A stretch of DNA of 64,000 nucleotides from Morinoia aosen (lineage: Eukaryota; Arthropoda; Malacostraca; Amphipoda; Talitridae): assembly GCA_030386875.1 (NCBI GenBank), contig CM059564.1:41808075-41872074 (forward strand), written 5' to 3'. Below, in pieces: positions 44,765 through 54,781 of this stretch. The position numbers and the translations under genes are program-made. The notes under the pieces were generated by a model that saw only the letters and a list, made by a program, of their open reading frames with translations, had not been told where the DNA came from and searched no databases. The stretch's first letter is position 1, and every line of letters starts with the position of its first letter.

Positions 44765-45365
44765 TGCTATGAACCAAATATGCCATGTGCAGTACTCATT
44801 CGAAAGAAGCTGCCATGTCTCAGTGACGAAAGGTGGTTAAACGTCCCCAAAAGAAAACGAATAGTTGCTTTTGGAATAACGTCTCCAATACGATTTGAAT
44901 TTGAATCCACCTTACGACCTTGAAATGCATCAAACCAATATTGTAGTGTTACAATACAATACCAATATTGTGTATTGCAGGTATATGACGTGTACCATAA
45001 TACTGTCACACGCGATTATCTTCGAAATAATGTAGTTTTTCACATTTTTTAGCTCGAACGTGGTGTCCGTCTTTTTTGGGATAGCATTCCTATTTTGATG
45101 TGCCACCTCCCTTATTTAAAAAAAAAATAGTTCGGAAACCAATGCGTCAAGGATACGCGCAAATAATTTCGAAAAATAATTTATTTTGTTCTGATCATGG
45201 TACCTGTCATATATGCGCTAGTATTCCGATTTTTTCGTGCTATTTCACTGTTATAAAAAATTATTCCTAAATAAATACGCCAGGCGATGGTCACCAACCA
45301 CAAGTCTGGACCCCAAGGATTCTCTGATTAGGATCATGCAGAGCGCTCGTGAAATCTAGCACAAC
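44765..45365 (-). repeat. Duplicate of the 29.54-30.12 kb block
   Basis: Shares GCTATGAACCAA, GAAGCTGCCATGTCTCAGT, TTGCTTTTGGAAT and GGTCACCAACCACAAGTCTG with 29540-30125, same order. No coding content. Confidence 0.75.
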
Positions 45366-45544
45366 GCAATTATATCGTTGAAGTGAGCTCTTGAAAAAAA
45401 AAACTGGGATGAAATCACGTCGGAAATGGTAGTGTATTTTGAAAAATTTGTAGAAAGATTGAAAAAACGAATCTTTCTTTAAAAAGTTCAAGCATGAAAT
45501 GTATTACAGTTCATTGATGATAGACAAATCACAGATGGTGTACA

Positions 45545-46546
45545 ATAGTAGTAGTAGTATTAGCATCGATTTGCTAGCGCTTCAGTAATTCGTACTATAT
45601 CGCGCCGTAGGTCTCACAGTTCAAAAAATACAACATTCACATCATTTCAGCAAAAGCACATTATATAATCTCTATTCAAAGTTCATCACAATTACCATTA
45701 TGGAGACATAGCAACATCCATCGCAAAAACCGTTTTAACTTCCACCCACATTTTGTCATCTTATAAGAGCCCCAGTTGATCTTTGAAGAGATCATCCACA
45801 GGTCCACGCACACTTTGTTCGCACGGGCAGCCAAAGGCCCCATAGGGGATTTCAGCTGCCCACCCATTTATGGCCGGGCGCCTTACCCACGCTGAAACCC
45901 CCAGAGGCATCTACGCAGCGCGCCCGGCCATATTGCAGTTTAGTCTTCCACATCTCAGGTGTGAAGAAGTTCCTTGCTTACGCTGTTCTTTCTCTGGTTA
46001 AATTTCTGACATCAGATTACACTTTTCTAGGGACATTTTAAGCGCTGATACATCGAAAGTTGAGGGTAAAATTTCCCTGAGCATTCCGATCATTACATCC
46101 TCATCAGGACCTCGCAGTCTCGGGAAACACACATTCCTGGCAGCTGCATATCGAGGGCACTCAACAAGAAAGTGTTTGACAGTCAGAGGAACGTGGCACC
46201 GCTCACATCGTGGCTGTGGCTGTCGCTCCATCAAGTGCCCGTGCGTCAAACGGGTATGGCCAATACGGAGGCGGCAGAGTATCACCTCCATCCGACGAGG
46301 GCGACAACTAGAAGATATCCACTCACGCACGGTGGGTTTAATACTTCTTAATTTATTATTAATTGTTCTATCCCACTCCTGTTGCCACAAACTTCTCACT
46401 GCAGCCTTTATCCGAGGGTAGTAGTCTCGGAATGGGACCATCAAGTTCAACGTTTCCCCATTTGTCTCCGCAGCTCGCTTAGCCTCCCGGTCAGCTCGCT
46501 CATTGCCCGATGGTGTACAATAGAATTCACGGTTACATTGAAGCAC
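45545..46546 (-). mobile_element. 5'-truncated RNase H-bearing LINE
   Basis: The coding remnant (46515-45998) is followed on the minus strand by about 450 bp of 3' UTR and ends near a (CTA)n-like run at 45548-45560, a plausible 3' tail. The 5' break is close to 46546. The element belongs to the non-LTR group with a C-terminal RNase H (I/Jockey-like). It is clearly different from the CR1/L2-type pair at 50-60 kb. Confidence 0.75.
45998..46515 (-). pseudogene. LINE ORF2 C-terminus: RNase H end and zinc knuckle
   Basis: Open to its natural stop but lacking a start. It begins within GNERADREAKRAAE, the last conserved motif of LINE RNase H. It then has PRRMEVILCRLRIGHTRLTH and the knuckle CERCHVPLTVKHFLVECPRY (C-x2-C-x8-H-x4-C). 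The endonuclease, reverse transcriptase and most of the RNase H are gone through 5' truncation. Confidence 0.85.
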
Positions 46547-46657
46547 GAGGCGTCAATTTTAACCACATGATGTAAAAAATTACATGAGCTTTCTCCTGAT
46601 TATGAGTTTGTTGCGATATTATGATTTTCCGTGTGATAACATTTTAGTGCACTCTGT

Positions 46658-46918
46658 GCTCGCGGTGGCACAGCGGTTAAGGGATCGGACTTGTATGTTG
46701 GAGTCGCGGGTTCGTATCCCGGCGCTGGCGCTGCGATTTTCTCCGTTGGGTATAAGGGAAAGCTCAAGCACAATACCCCACTCGACCCAGGTGTAGGAAA
46801 TGGGTACCGGCTTTACGGGGGAGCCGTCATGGTGTCCTATATATAGTGTTAGTTATAAGACATTTGAAAAACCAATACTTAAGATCATTTGTATCAGGCT
46901 TGATTGGAAATAAAGCAT
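46658..46918 (+). mobile_element. tRNA-derived SINE, copy 2
   Basis: The head has A box GGTGGCACAGCGGTTAAGG and B box GGTTCGTATCCCGG. The body has GATTTTCTCCGTTGGGTATA, AATGGGTACCGG and GTTAGTTATAAGACATTTG, with the tail TTGATTGGAAATAAAGC. The pol III boxes are intact enough to suggest the family was active fairly recently. Confidence 0.88.
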
Positions 46919-47344
46919 CCCAAAAATGCCGATGTTTGTTCGTTTTGTTTTTTTGTTCTGTAGATGAAGGCATTTCAGCGCAAAGATTGATCGCTCGCTC
47001 GAAAAAAAAAAAAACATTTTCACTAGAACAGTGCATATAGGGTTTAGAGCAATATTTTACCTTGCTATATTTTTCGTTCATTAAATTTCTCTCATTGACA
47101 AAAATGGAAGTCATATCTTTCTTGATTAACGTACATCTTGCATAAGCCAAATATTTGGGAGAGGCTAAACCTAAACAATGAGGAAAACTCACTATTGTCA
47201 TAATTCATTTTAATTACAACTGGTGTGTCAATCATTTTGAATACCTCATTGAGTTGCGAATGGGTAAAGTACCTCTAGTTTCAATAATTAAGTAGTATCA
47301 AACACAAAATTCATTAGGAATGAACAGGAAACGATTTTTTTGTT
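46919..47344. other. No supported gene
   Basis: AT-rich; the open frames crossing here are extensions from the SINE. Confidence 0.4.
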
Positions 47345-47682
47345 AGATTGTTAATCTGTTACAACTGCCCTAGCTACAACAAAGGTGTTCTCAATGAAGG
47401 AAAGCCCTATCAAGTATAGAAGTAAGGGTAGGAATGACTGCAATAAGCAGGGCTTCCCGCCCTGTGCATGAAAAACAGCAAGATAGAAATAAGTTCATTA
47501 AACAATCTCAAAGTTGATGAAGAAAGTTAGAGGCACAAAAAAATGGGAATGCAATGAACAAAAAAAATAGTCAGTAACAAAAACGCAAAACCGCACCAAC
47601 TTTCAGGTTGGAACCTCATATTGTTCTCCTGGGAGCATCAATACCAGTAGATACAATAGTTGTACCCACTGAGGATGAGTTT
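47345..47682 (-). repeat. ~360-bp interspersed repeat, diverged full-length copy
   Basis: GTTACAACTGCCCTAGC edge, GTTGATGAAGAAAGTTAGAG block and CTCCTGGGAGCATCAATACC...ACCCACTGAGGA end. It is older than the copies at 3.5, 5.0 and 38.2 kb by eye. Confidence 0.65.
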
Positions 47683-49085
47683 CACTTTTCTGTTCAACAG
47701 CAATCAACTCCTTTTCAACACCTTTATGTATACACTAACCTTAACTCAATTAAAAAAAAAAACAGAAAAACAGGCTAAGCATTAAAAATTGAGTATAATA
47801 AAGATTAGAAAGCCCACTTTGAGATGTAACATCAGCTGTATATTGCAAGATGAAATATTATACTAAGATTATATCAAAAATGAATAACAAATTTAGAAAG
47901 TAATCCCAGAGCATAAATTCTAATTAATTGTTTATTTTGACATCTAACTGCACCTGCAAATAGCCAGCACACAATATGTGACAAGAGCAAGTAGGTAACA
48001 CCATTTGCACATGTACCCAAGTACTAATCAAAAGCAAGGAACTGCTAATCTAGCCAAGCTAAGGCATTGAAAACCAACCAGTTCAAAGGTGACAAGTTTT
48101 GAGAGTTTTTTCCATTGATTAGAGGTAAGGAACTCTATCTTAAAAATGTTTAAAACAAGAAGTTTTGACTAAACAATTGAGTGGTTAGTACTATTTCCCT
48201 CTTTTTAAAAAAGTTATCACCACAAAAAATGTGAGTGAAGTGAAGAGCTTTATTAAGCAACAAAAAACATGTCCTATTGACATCAAATTTAGGCTCATAT
48301 TTGAATAAATTTTAAATGAACTAGTTCATTGTACCTTAATATTAAATTATTTCAACAATAAATTTGTAATTGAAGCAAATAACTGTGTACTTATAACTCA
48401 ACCAACTATTCCTAAAACAGCATCATACCATACCTAAATCAGTACTTAGAGGTAGTTTACCAATAATGATACTTACAAATAATCTATAGTACCCAATAAC
48501 ACTACATTATTTTCAAAATGATGAAACTGTTAAGTTATTTACAAGTTTTGATAAGCACTTGTCTCTTCATGATTGGCTTAAACTAAAGAATAAGTTTTCT
48601 TGATTTTCAAGAACCAAATTTTTTGCAGGTGTTGACAAATTTATAAGCTCAGCGTTAAAGAAAAATTGCTAATGTAAATAGAAAACCTAGGAATTACCAT
48701 ATACAAGTTGAACAAAAGTCATAGCCTATAGGTATATATCCAGGTTAAATTACAAGAGCTGTAGGGATTTAGAATTATTTATTGATAATTAAATTGAATA
48801 AGAGCCAAATTTAATATTTTCTCAATATAGGTTTACTTTCCTATACCACACATTCAAACTGTTATAGAGATTTTGTAAGTTAATTTGTGACATGTTGCAA
48901 AAACAATAATTTTTTTCTTCTAATATGGAAGGCATATTTGTAGCCAATTTTTCACTACACAACTAAGTTAGATTTTATGTTTCACACTATCAATTTTATC
49001 AATCTCAAACACAATTATGATCTGACGTCAAATATTTTGATCAGGTCATGACGTACTGATATATAGGTATCTGTACTAATACCAG
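47683..49085. other. AT-rich intergenic, nothing seen
   Basis: No open frame above 60 codons, no tandem repeat and no RNA gene recognised. Confidence 0.5.
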
Positions 49086-49089
49086 ATTG

Positions 49090-49195
49090 AACAAGTCTGG
49101 TTCACACGCGTTGAAATCCTTTGTGTGAGTATTGCAGAGGGATATGTAGGCCGTTACAAAGCCCCAATGCTGTTGACCCTCAACTTCAAGTTTAT
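49090..49195 (+). mobile_element. Old 3'-end fragment of the CR1/L2-type LINE
   Basis: GAACAAGTCTGGT..., TCCTTTGTGTGAGTATTG and TAGGCCGTTACAAAGCCCC...CCCTCAACTTCAAG match the 3' UTR end of the LINEs at 49909-60288, in the opposite orientation and with clear divergence. It is a short, 5'-truncated, older insertion of the same family, ending in the same TTCAAG tail. Confidence 0.75.
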
Positions 49196-49901
49196 ATTAA
49201 ATTTAAAACCTCAGCTTTTTTCTTCTATGCCATTCTTAAATATTTAAGTATCAATGGTCCATAAACATTGCTAAATAGGCCTATTACTTTTTATCATAAT
49301 TGAAATAATTTTGGAAATGAGTTGGATGTAGTTTTCAAGTCCATTTCCATTTGCCCAGGCTATCAAATTTTGTCTGAATTTAGTCCAGGATCAGTTCTAG
49401 AATTTTGACTACTTTTTACACAAATAGTTAACTTGATGTGTGATACTGAAAAAAGAAAAATTTACTAGGAGTGAAGAGCTTGGGCATTACTTTTATTTAA
49501 TGTTTTTTGAGATTTGGGTAAGGAAAGAGCTCACTTGGATCACTTGCCATACTTGGGGATAATTCTAGACTGTTTTCAAAATTTCCACTTTGACTTTAAA
49601 TACCACTCAAGAAGATTTCAAAGCATTCAGTCCCCGTAGAAAATGTGGTCAACGTTTTTACAACGTCCAGTGATTTACGTACGATTGCTGCTATCTCTAC
49701 GTTTTTGACACGGGCAAGCAGTGTAGGTAGCAGGATTTTCTCAACCATGGGGCGACGTGACGCAACCAAATTCCAACAAACGAGTTTGTCTGAAGTTCAC
49801 TGAACCTGAACATGGTCAACCACGACTTGAACTTAGAAGCGATGTTAGACTATAGTCGGAGCAGTGCTTCCGACCATTACCGAAAAGAGAGATGCCTAAA
49901 T
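49196..49901. other. 3' flank of the LINE dimer
   Basis: AT-rich, becoming mixed near 49650. No gene was recognised. The 112-codon plus-strand frame at 49812-50150 is mostly LINE 3' UTR in antisense. Confidence 0.4.
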
Positions 49902-49908
49902 AGTCAAC
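49902..49908. repeat. Target-site duplication, left
   Basis: AGTCAAC directly before the 3' tail of LINE copy A; the same heptamer is at 60284-60290 at the 5' end of copy B. No such duplication separates the two copies. Confidence 0.65.
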
Positions 49909-49910
49909 AT

Positions 49911-49956
49911 GAACTTGAACTTGAACTTGAAATTGAGGGCCGACAGCGTCGGGGCC
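49911..49956 (-). promoter_or_regulatory. LINE 3' terminal hairpin and hexamer tail
   Basis: On the minus strand GGCCCCGACGCTGTCGGCCC can fold (CCGAC-GCT-GTCGG stem at 49940-49952). It is followed by CTCAATTTCAAG and three TTCAAG units. The same hairpin and tail occur in copy B (about 55204-55249), and the hairpin region is recognisable in the old copy at 49148-49190. Such 3' structures are what CR1/L2-type reverse transcriptases are thought to recognise; the role here is inferred. Confidence 0.55.
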
Positions 49957-50164
49957 TTTGTAACGGCCTACAATTCCCTCCACAGTTATCACACAAAGAG
50001 TTCAGCGCCTGGTACCAGACTTGTCCACTAAACTACTCAGGATTTACCAATCCTCGTCACAAGCTGCCATTGGATGGCGTCACTGGGATAGCCAGTGCGT
50101 CAAAACACCATCCCCAGGCATATTGGGTCATTACTGACCATTCTACCTGACTGGCTCATTCCAG

Positions 50165-53100
50165 TCACTGTCTCTTACTCCAGGCACGCACAAGAAACAA
50201 TTTCATAGCTTCGATGATACTCAAATTGCACTCCTGATCCAATCCAGCAAGACAGCTCATACCGCAATCATCTTCAGCACATCTGGCATTCCACTCATTC
50301 TCTCCATACTGCTCAGACACCACATTCATAAAACTCTCTCTCTCTTGCTCATACTTACTACATTCCAGCACTAAATGCTCAATTGTTTCCTCTACTCCAC
50401 TATTACACTGCTGACATAATCTGTTATTATTCTCATTCCATCTCCATGTACGTCTGTTCACACTCAATGACTTACATCTCACAGCAAACAAGAGTTGACT
50501 TCCAAAACTACCATCATAGAACAGCTCAAACTTAGGTGCTTTCTTTTTCATATACCAGTTAAGTGTAGGCTTGCGCATCATGCTAAGCTTCCACTTATTC
50601 AATCCATACTCTTTTGTTCGTCTCTCAATCTCTTTCTTCCACCTCTTGCAGTCCCACTCAGGCCCTACACCTCCTACATTTATTAAACTCCAGTCATCCA
50701 CAGGTCTCCCAATTCTAACATGAATAATCTTTTGCATACTGAGTTTCCTTGCATGCCCCCAACATACTTTCTCCCAATAGCTTACACTCAGATTCCATTC
50801 AAAGATTCGCCTTACCCACCTGCTATTCTGCATTCTTTCAATTCTCACCTTATAATTCAGCACAGCTTTCATCATTCTTTCTGAAAATGGGCTCCACCTT
50901 AGGTCACCTCTAATGGCTTCTGTAGCTGTCCATTTCGGAGCACCCAATGCTACACGTCCTACCTTATTTTGTATCACATCCAGCTTTTCAAGATCACTTC
51001 CATTCCAGGCAAGAGCACTCATACCATACATGACACTAGGTACAGCAACATACTTCCACATTCCTCTCACACATTCGTACTTGTTTGCTCTGTATCTGGC
51101 CACACTACCTAACCGTCCACTCCACTGCATTGCTTTAGCCACTTTCTCACCTTTAGTTCTAGTACATCCATCTTCACTCATCATACAACCTAGATATTTG
51201 TATTCTTTTGTTCTACCTATTCTGATTTCTCCAATATTCCACAGACTGTCTCTATCAGTCTCATCACTATTTATAACCATGACCTTACTTTTATCGGCAC
51301 CAAAGTTCATCTTGAAATCTGTACTATATCCATTCACAATGTCAAGCATCCTTTGTAGTTCATGACCACATTCACTAACCACAACCACATCATCAGCATA
51401 CAACAAACAGCTCAGTCTCTCATTACCAACTTTCAGTCCTAAACCACTCCCTCTCAGTCGAACTGCTAATTCTTCTGTGTACAATCCAAACAACAGGGGG
51501 GACAGAGTACAGCCCTGTCTCACTCCTCTAACACTCCTCACTTGCCCTGTTTCCAAATTTCCTAACCTGTAGATAGCACTTGTGTTCTCATACAGACTCT
51601 GTACAATGTTCACTATTTTTCTGCTAAAACCAACTTTTCTCAAAATTTCAAACAGCCTAACCCGATCCACTCTGTCATACGCCTTTTCAATATCCAGGAA
51701 TGCTAAATATACCTTCTTGTTATCCTTCTTCATTCGCTCAATTATTTCACTCACTACAAACAGATTATCCTCCCCCCGTCTATCTTGCCTAAAACCATTC
51801 TGTTCTTCTCCCAGGACTCCTAATTCCTCAACTAAATTTTTCATTCTCTCATTCAAAATACCACAAAAGATCTTACATACGGTGTCACCCAGTGCAATTG
51901 GTCTGTAATTTTTAAGTTCTTTCATACTCTTATGTCCACCCTTATGCAACAGAACTACATTACACTTGTTCCAGTCATCCGGTACTCTTTCACTCTTCCA
52001 TATCTCATCAAATAAACATTTCAACATACTGACTACACTCTCTCCTCCACATTTATAGAACTCATATGGTATCTTATCAGGGCCACATGCCTTTCCATTT
52101 TTCACTTTCTTCAAAAAACTTACAATCTCTTCACAAGTGATTTCGTCTTCCATTTGCAGTTCATGTTCATCTATCAGAAAATTTATTGGTTCATCATCTG
52201 TAACCTGCTCATTCATTCCACCAATGTCCTCCCAGTATTCTTCAACTGCTTTCACCATTTGCATCCTATCTTGTACACTGCAACCATTGACTACTAATTC
52301 ATCAACTTGAACTTCACTACCTCTATCATTACCTTGTATAAACCTATACCAATCTTTTATTCCATCTAGACCTTTCTTTCTTAGATTTTCAACTTGGTGT
52401 CTCTCTTCTTTAACCCTAGCCTCATTGATCATTCTCTTTACTTTCTTCTGCTGGTCCTTGTACTCATTCCATACACTCTGCCATTCATCCTCAGTAATTC
52501 TGCGTCTTTCATACATTTTCCTCATACTGCGTTGTTTTTTATTTAAAGTCTTCCTTCTCGTTCGTTCTTCCTTTATCTCACTCGTAAGCCACCTAGCATT
52601 CCCTGTACTTTTCCTGCATTTCATTCTACCGATCTTTTGCTCTGCCACATCATACAAGGTTCTTGCAATCTCCTTATTTAGGTCATTTACATTTCCACAC
52701 CTGTTCCAGTTACATCTACTCAATTCATTTCTAAATTCTTCCCAGTTTGCCATTTTAATACGCCAATTTTCTCTTACTCTGCTGGCCTTCTGCATCGGCT
52801 CCTTTCCACCCCAATTATATTCTAGTACAAGCATTTTATGGTCACTATCAATATCAAAATCATCTTCATCTACAAACATTTCTTTGACACACTCTCTTGC
52901 TCTACTTTTCACTATCATATAGTCAATTGCAGTTTTACATTCCCTGCTTTGCCATGTATGCAAGCCATTTCCTATTGTTACATTTAGGTTCTCAAGTTCA
53001 TTCTCATCACAGAAATCAATCAATTTTTGTCCATTTGCATTCACAGGCTCACCCAGTATACCAACATGGCCATTCATATCACCCATTAAAATCAGAGGGC

Positions 53101-53581
53101 ATCTGCAATGCTCTTGCACAATTCTTGTTAATATTTCATACTTTTTTACATTCTCTTGATGAGCTAAAAAACCATCAGTTGTCATATAGCATACAACCAC
53201 AATAACACATTCTCTGGCATGCATTCTTTCACACTTTATTACTAACAGATCTTCACTCTCAGGTTCATTTCCAACAGGAATTTCTTCTAATTTCCAATTT
53301 AGAGCATTTTTTACAATGAGACCAACTCCACCACCTCTTTTTTGCCAACTTACACGCCCTTTTCCAATCATGTAGTACTTACTCTCCTTACACTTTAAAC
53401 TGACTCTATCACGCATTTGGGTCTCTACTACACCAACACAATCCAAATCTCCATTCTCAAATTCTGCTACAAGGTCATTTAACTTTCCTGCATTCCATCC
53501 ACGCACATTTATACATCCAAACCTTACAACACTATTGGACAATTCACAACATTTTTCATTTTTGCTCTGACAGCTTTCCAT
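50165..53581 (-). CDS. LINE copy A ORF2: endonuclease-reverse transcriptase
   Basis: 1138 residues, intact. The APE-type endonuclease (about 18-258) shows INVRGWN, Glu53 in VVETQ, GDMNGH (167-172) and SDH (246-248). The reverse transcriptase (about 490-800) shows KNGKACGPDKIPYEF, KNYRPIAL (557-564), FLDIEKAYD (628-636), RQGCTLSP and catalytic YADD (728-731). A C-terminal knuckle C-x2-C-x9-H-x4-C lies at 1056-1074 (CQQC...HLVLEC). There is no RNase H. The ATG directly follows the ORF1 stop (TGAATG), so translation probably depends on termination-reinitiation. It differs from copy B at only seven residues (138, 225, 274, 332, 779, 895, 898), outside the catalytic motifs. The protein nicks the target and copies its RNA in place. 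Confidence 0.97.
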   Translation of the reverse strand: MESCQSKNEKCCELSNSVVRFGCINVRGWNAGKLNDLVAEFENGDLDCVGVVETQMRDRVSLKCKESKYYMIGKGRVSWQKRGGGVGLIVKNALNWKLEEIPVGNEPESEDLLVIKCERMHARECVIVVVCYMTTDGFLAHQENVKKYEILTRIVQEHCRCPLILMGDMNGHVGILGEPVNANGQKLIDFCDENELENLNVTIGNGLHTWQSRECKTAIDYMIVKSRARECVKEMFVDEDDFDIDSDHKMLVLEYNWGGKEPMQKASRVRENWRIKMANWEEFRNELSRCNWNRCGNVNDLNKEIARTLYDVAEQKIGRMKCRKSTGNARWLTSEIKEERTRRKTLNKKQRSMRKMYERRRITEDEWQSVWNEYKDQQKKVKRMINEARVKEERHQVENLRKKGLDGIKDWYRFIQGNDRGSEVQVDELVVNGCSVQDRMQMVKAVEEYWEDIGGMNEQVTDDEPINFLIDEHELQMEDEITCEEIVSFLKKVKNGKACGPDKIPYEFYKCGGESVVSMLKCLFDEIWKSERVPDDWNKCNVVLLHKGGHKSMKELKNYRPIALGDTVCKIFCGILNERMKNLVEELGVLGEEQNGFRQDRRGEDNLFVVSEIIERMKKDNKKVYLAFLDIEKAYDRVDRVRLFEILRKVGFSRKIVNIVQSLYENTSAIYRLGNLETGQVRSVRGVRQGCTLSPLLFGLYTEELAVRLRGSGLGLKVGNERLSCLLYADDVVVVSECGHELQRMLDIVNGYSTDFKMNFGADKSKVMVINSDETDRDSLWNIGEIRIGRTKEYKYLGCMMSEDGCTRTKGEKVAKAMQWSGRLGSVARYRANKYECVRGMWKYVAVPSVMYGMSALAWNGSDLEKLDVIQNKVGRVALGAPKWTATEAIRGDLRWSPFSERMMKAVLNYKVRIERMQNSRWVRRIFEWNLSVSYWEKVCWGHARKLSMQKIIHVRIGRPVDDWSLINVGGVGPEWDCKRWKKEIERRTKEYGLNKWKLSMMRKPTLNWYMKKKAPKFELFYDGSFGSQLLFAVRCKSLSVNRRTWRWNENNNRLCQQCNSGVEETIEHLVLECSKYEQERESFMNVVSEQYGENEWNARCAEDDCGMSCLAGLDQECNLSIIEAMKLFLVRAWSKRQ

Positions 53582-54781
53582 TCATCCAGTTCCACCTTCC
53601 ATTACAATATGAGTACACCCAATCCACTGGATGTATCTCCTGGAGAGTTTCATCTCACCTTCTTGAGTAAGGTGGACTCCATCTCCACGAAAACACCCAC
53701 TCTGGATCAGGTTATCCATATCAAGGAAGCTGGAACCCATTTCACGCTTTCTCATACTCTCAGCTTTCATACTCATGATCCTTTTATGCACTTCCCTATT
53801 CACCTCCTTTCGCACCCTTTCATACTCCTCACCACATGCAGGCCTTCTCAGCAGACTGGTCACAGCCACTCTTACATTCTTCTTTCGCGCCCTTTCAACA
53901 ACATTCATAATTGCATTCACCGTACGCTCTCTCCCACATTCAAGCAATCCATTGCCACCTCCTTGCAGTACAACCATCCCTTCATCCATTCCATCTATCA
54001 CTTCCTCAGCATGCCTACAAATCTCATTCACTCCCTTTCCTCTCATGCTCGTACATCCACTACGGTCAGTCATACTCACAAACCTATCCACATTCTTCAC
54101 CATGCTGTCACCACATATTCTAATCGTAGGTCTCACTCTCCCTTTCATACTACTCTTTCGTTCAACTCTTCCACTCACATCACTCTTTCCATCCATCTTC
54201 CTTACATTCACTTCCACTACAGGCGCCTGCACCTCATGTGGCATATCAACAGGTTGCTCCTTCACTCTCTTCCCATTCGTACTTCTTTCATCATGCTCAT
54301 TCATCCTTCTACTCTCATCTGGCACATTTGCACCACCATTCACTTCATTTATTGCATTCACACTCCTTGCACCATCATCCACTTCATTTGCACTCCTTGC
54401 ACCATCATCCACTTCATTTGCACTCCTTGCACCGTCATCCACTTCATTTGTACTCCTTGCACCACCACCATTTACCTCTTCATTCACCGCATTTGCACCA
54501 TTCTCATTCTTTCCTTCATTCAACTTCCTTTCATCCTTCAAATCAGCCTCTAAAGCAACCATCAGAATTGTCAATCTCTCAACCTCCTCTTCCAACTTCT
54601 TTCTCTCGTCATTCAAACATTTCCAGCACGTAAACACAAGATCATTCAACTTCCTCCGACTCATCTCTCTCAAACCTTTGCATGCATCTATATCTACCCA
54701 CTCTTTACAAGTCATGCACTCAATCTCCTCATCCATTCCACTTGCACCTCCCTTCCTACGACCAGTCCTATTTCTTGCCAT
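53582..54781 (-). CDS. LINE copy A ORF1: zinc finger and SGNH esterase
   Basis: 399 residues. An N-terminal zinc finger of PHD-like spacing (Cys22, 25, 34, 52 and 55) is followed by a predicted coiled coil (about 58-90). An acidic decapeptide repeat (ANEVDDGARS, about four units, 101-140) comes next, then a basic linker. The SGNH/GDSL hydrolase domain has GDSM (Ser226), GGGN (274-277) and the DGVH pair (Asp367, His370), so the catalytic set looks complete. In CR1-like elements this protein is thought to bind RNA and associate with membranes or lipids. The start is supported by A at -3 and G at +4. The stop TGA abuts the ORF2 ATG. Confidence 0.95.
   Translation of the reverse strand: MARNRTGRRKGGASGMDEEIECMTCKEWVDIDACKGLREMSRRKLNDLVFTCWKCLNDERKKLEEEVERLTILMVALEADLKDERKLNEGKNENGANAVNEEVNGGGARSTNEVDDGARSANEVDDGARSANEVDDGARSVNAINEVNGGANVPDESRRMNEHDERSTNGKRVKEQPVDMPHEVQAPVVEVNVRKMDGKSDVSGRVERKSSMKGRVRPTIRICGDSMVKNVDRFVSMTDRSGCTSMRGKGVNEICRHAEEVIDGMDEGMVVLQGGGNGLLECGRERTVNAIMNVVERARKKNVRVAVTSLLRRPACGEEYERVRKEVNREVHKRIMSMKAESMRKREMGSSFLDMDNLIQSGCFRGDGVHLTQEGEMKLSRRYIQWIGCTHIVMEGGTG

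Noticed and set aside
50913..53205. Plus-strand frames opposite LINE ORF2 (for example 50913-51365, 52425-52922)
   Set aside because: Antisense shadows. The minus strand carries all endonuclease and reverse-transcriptase motifs.
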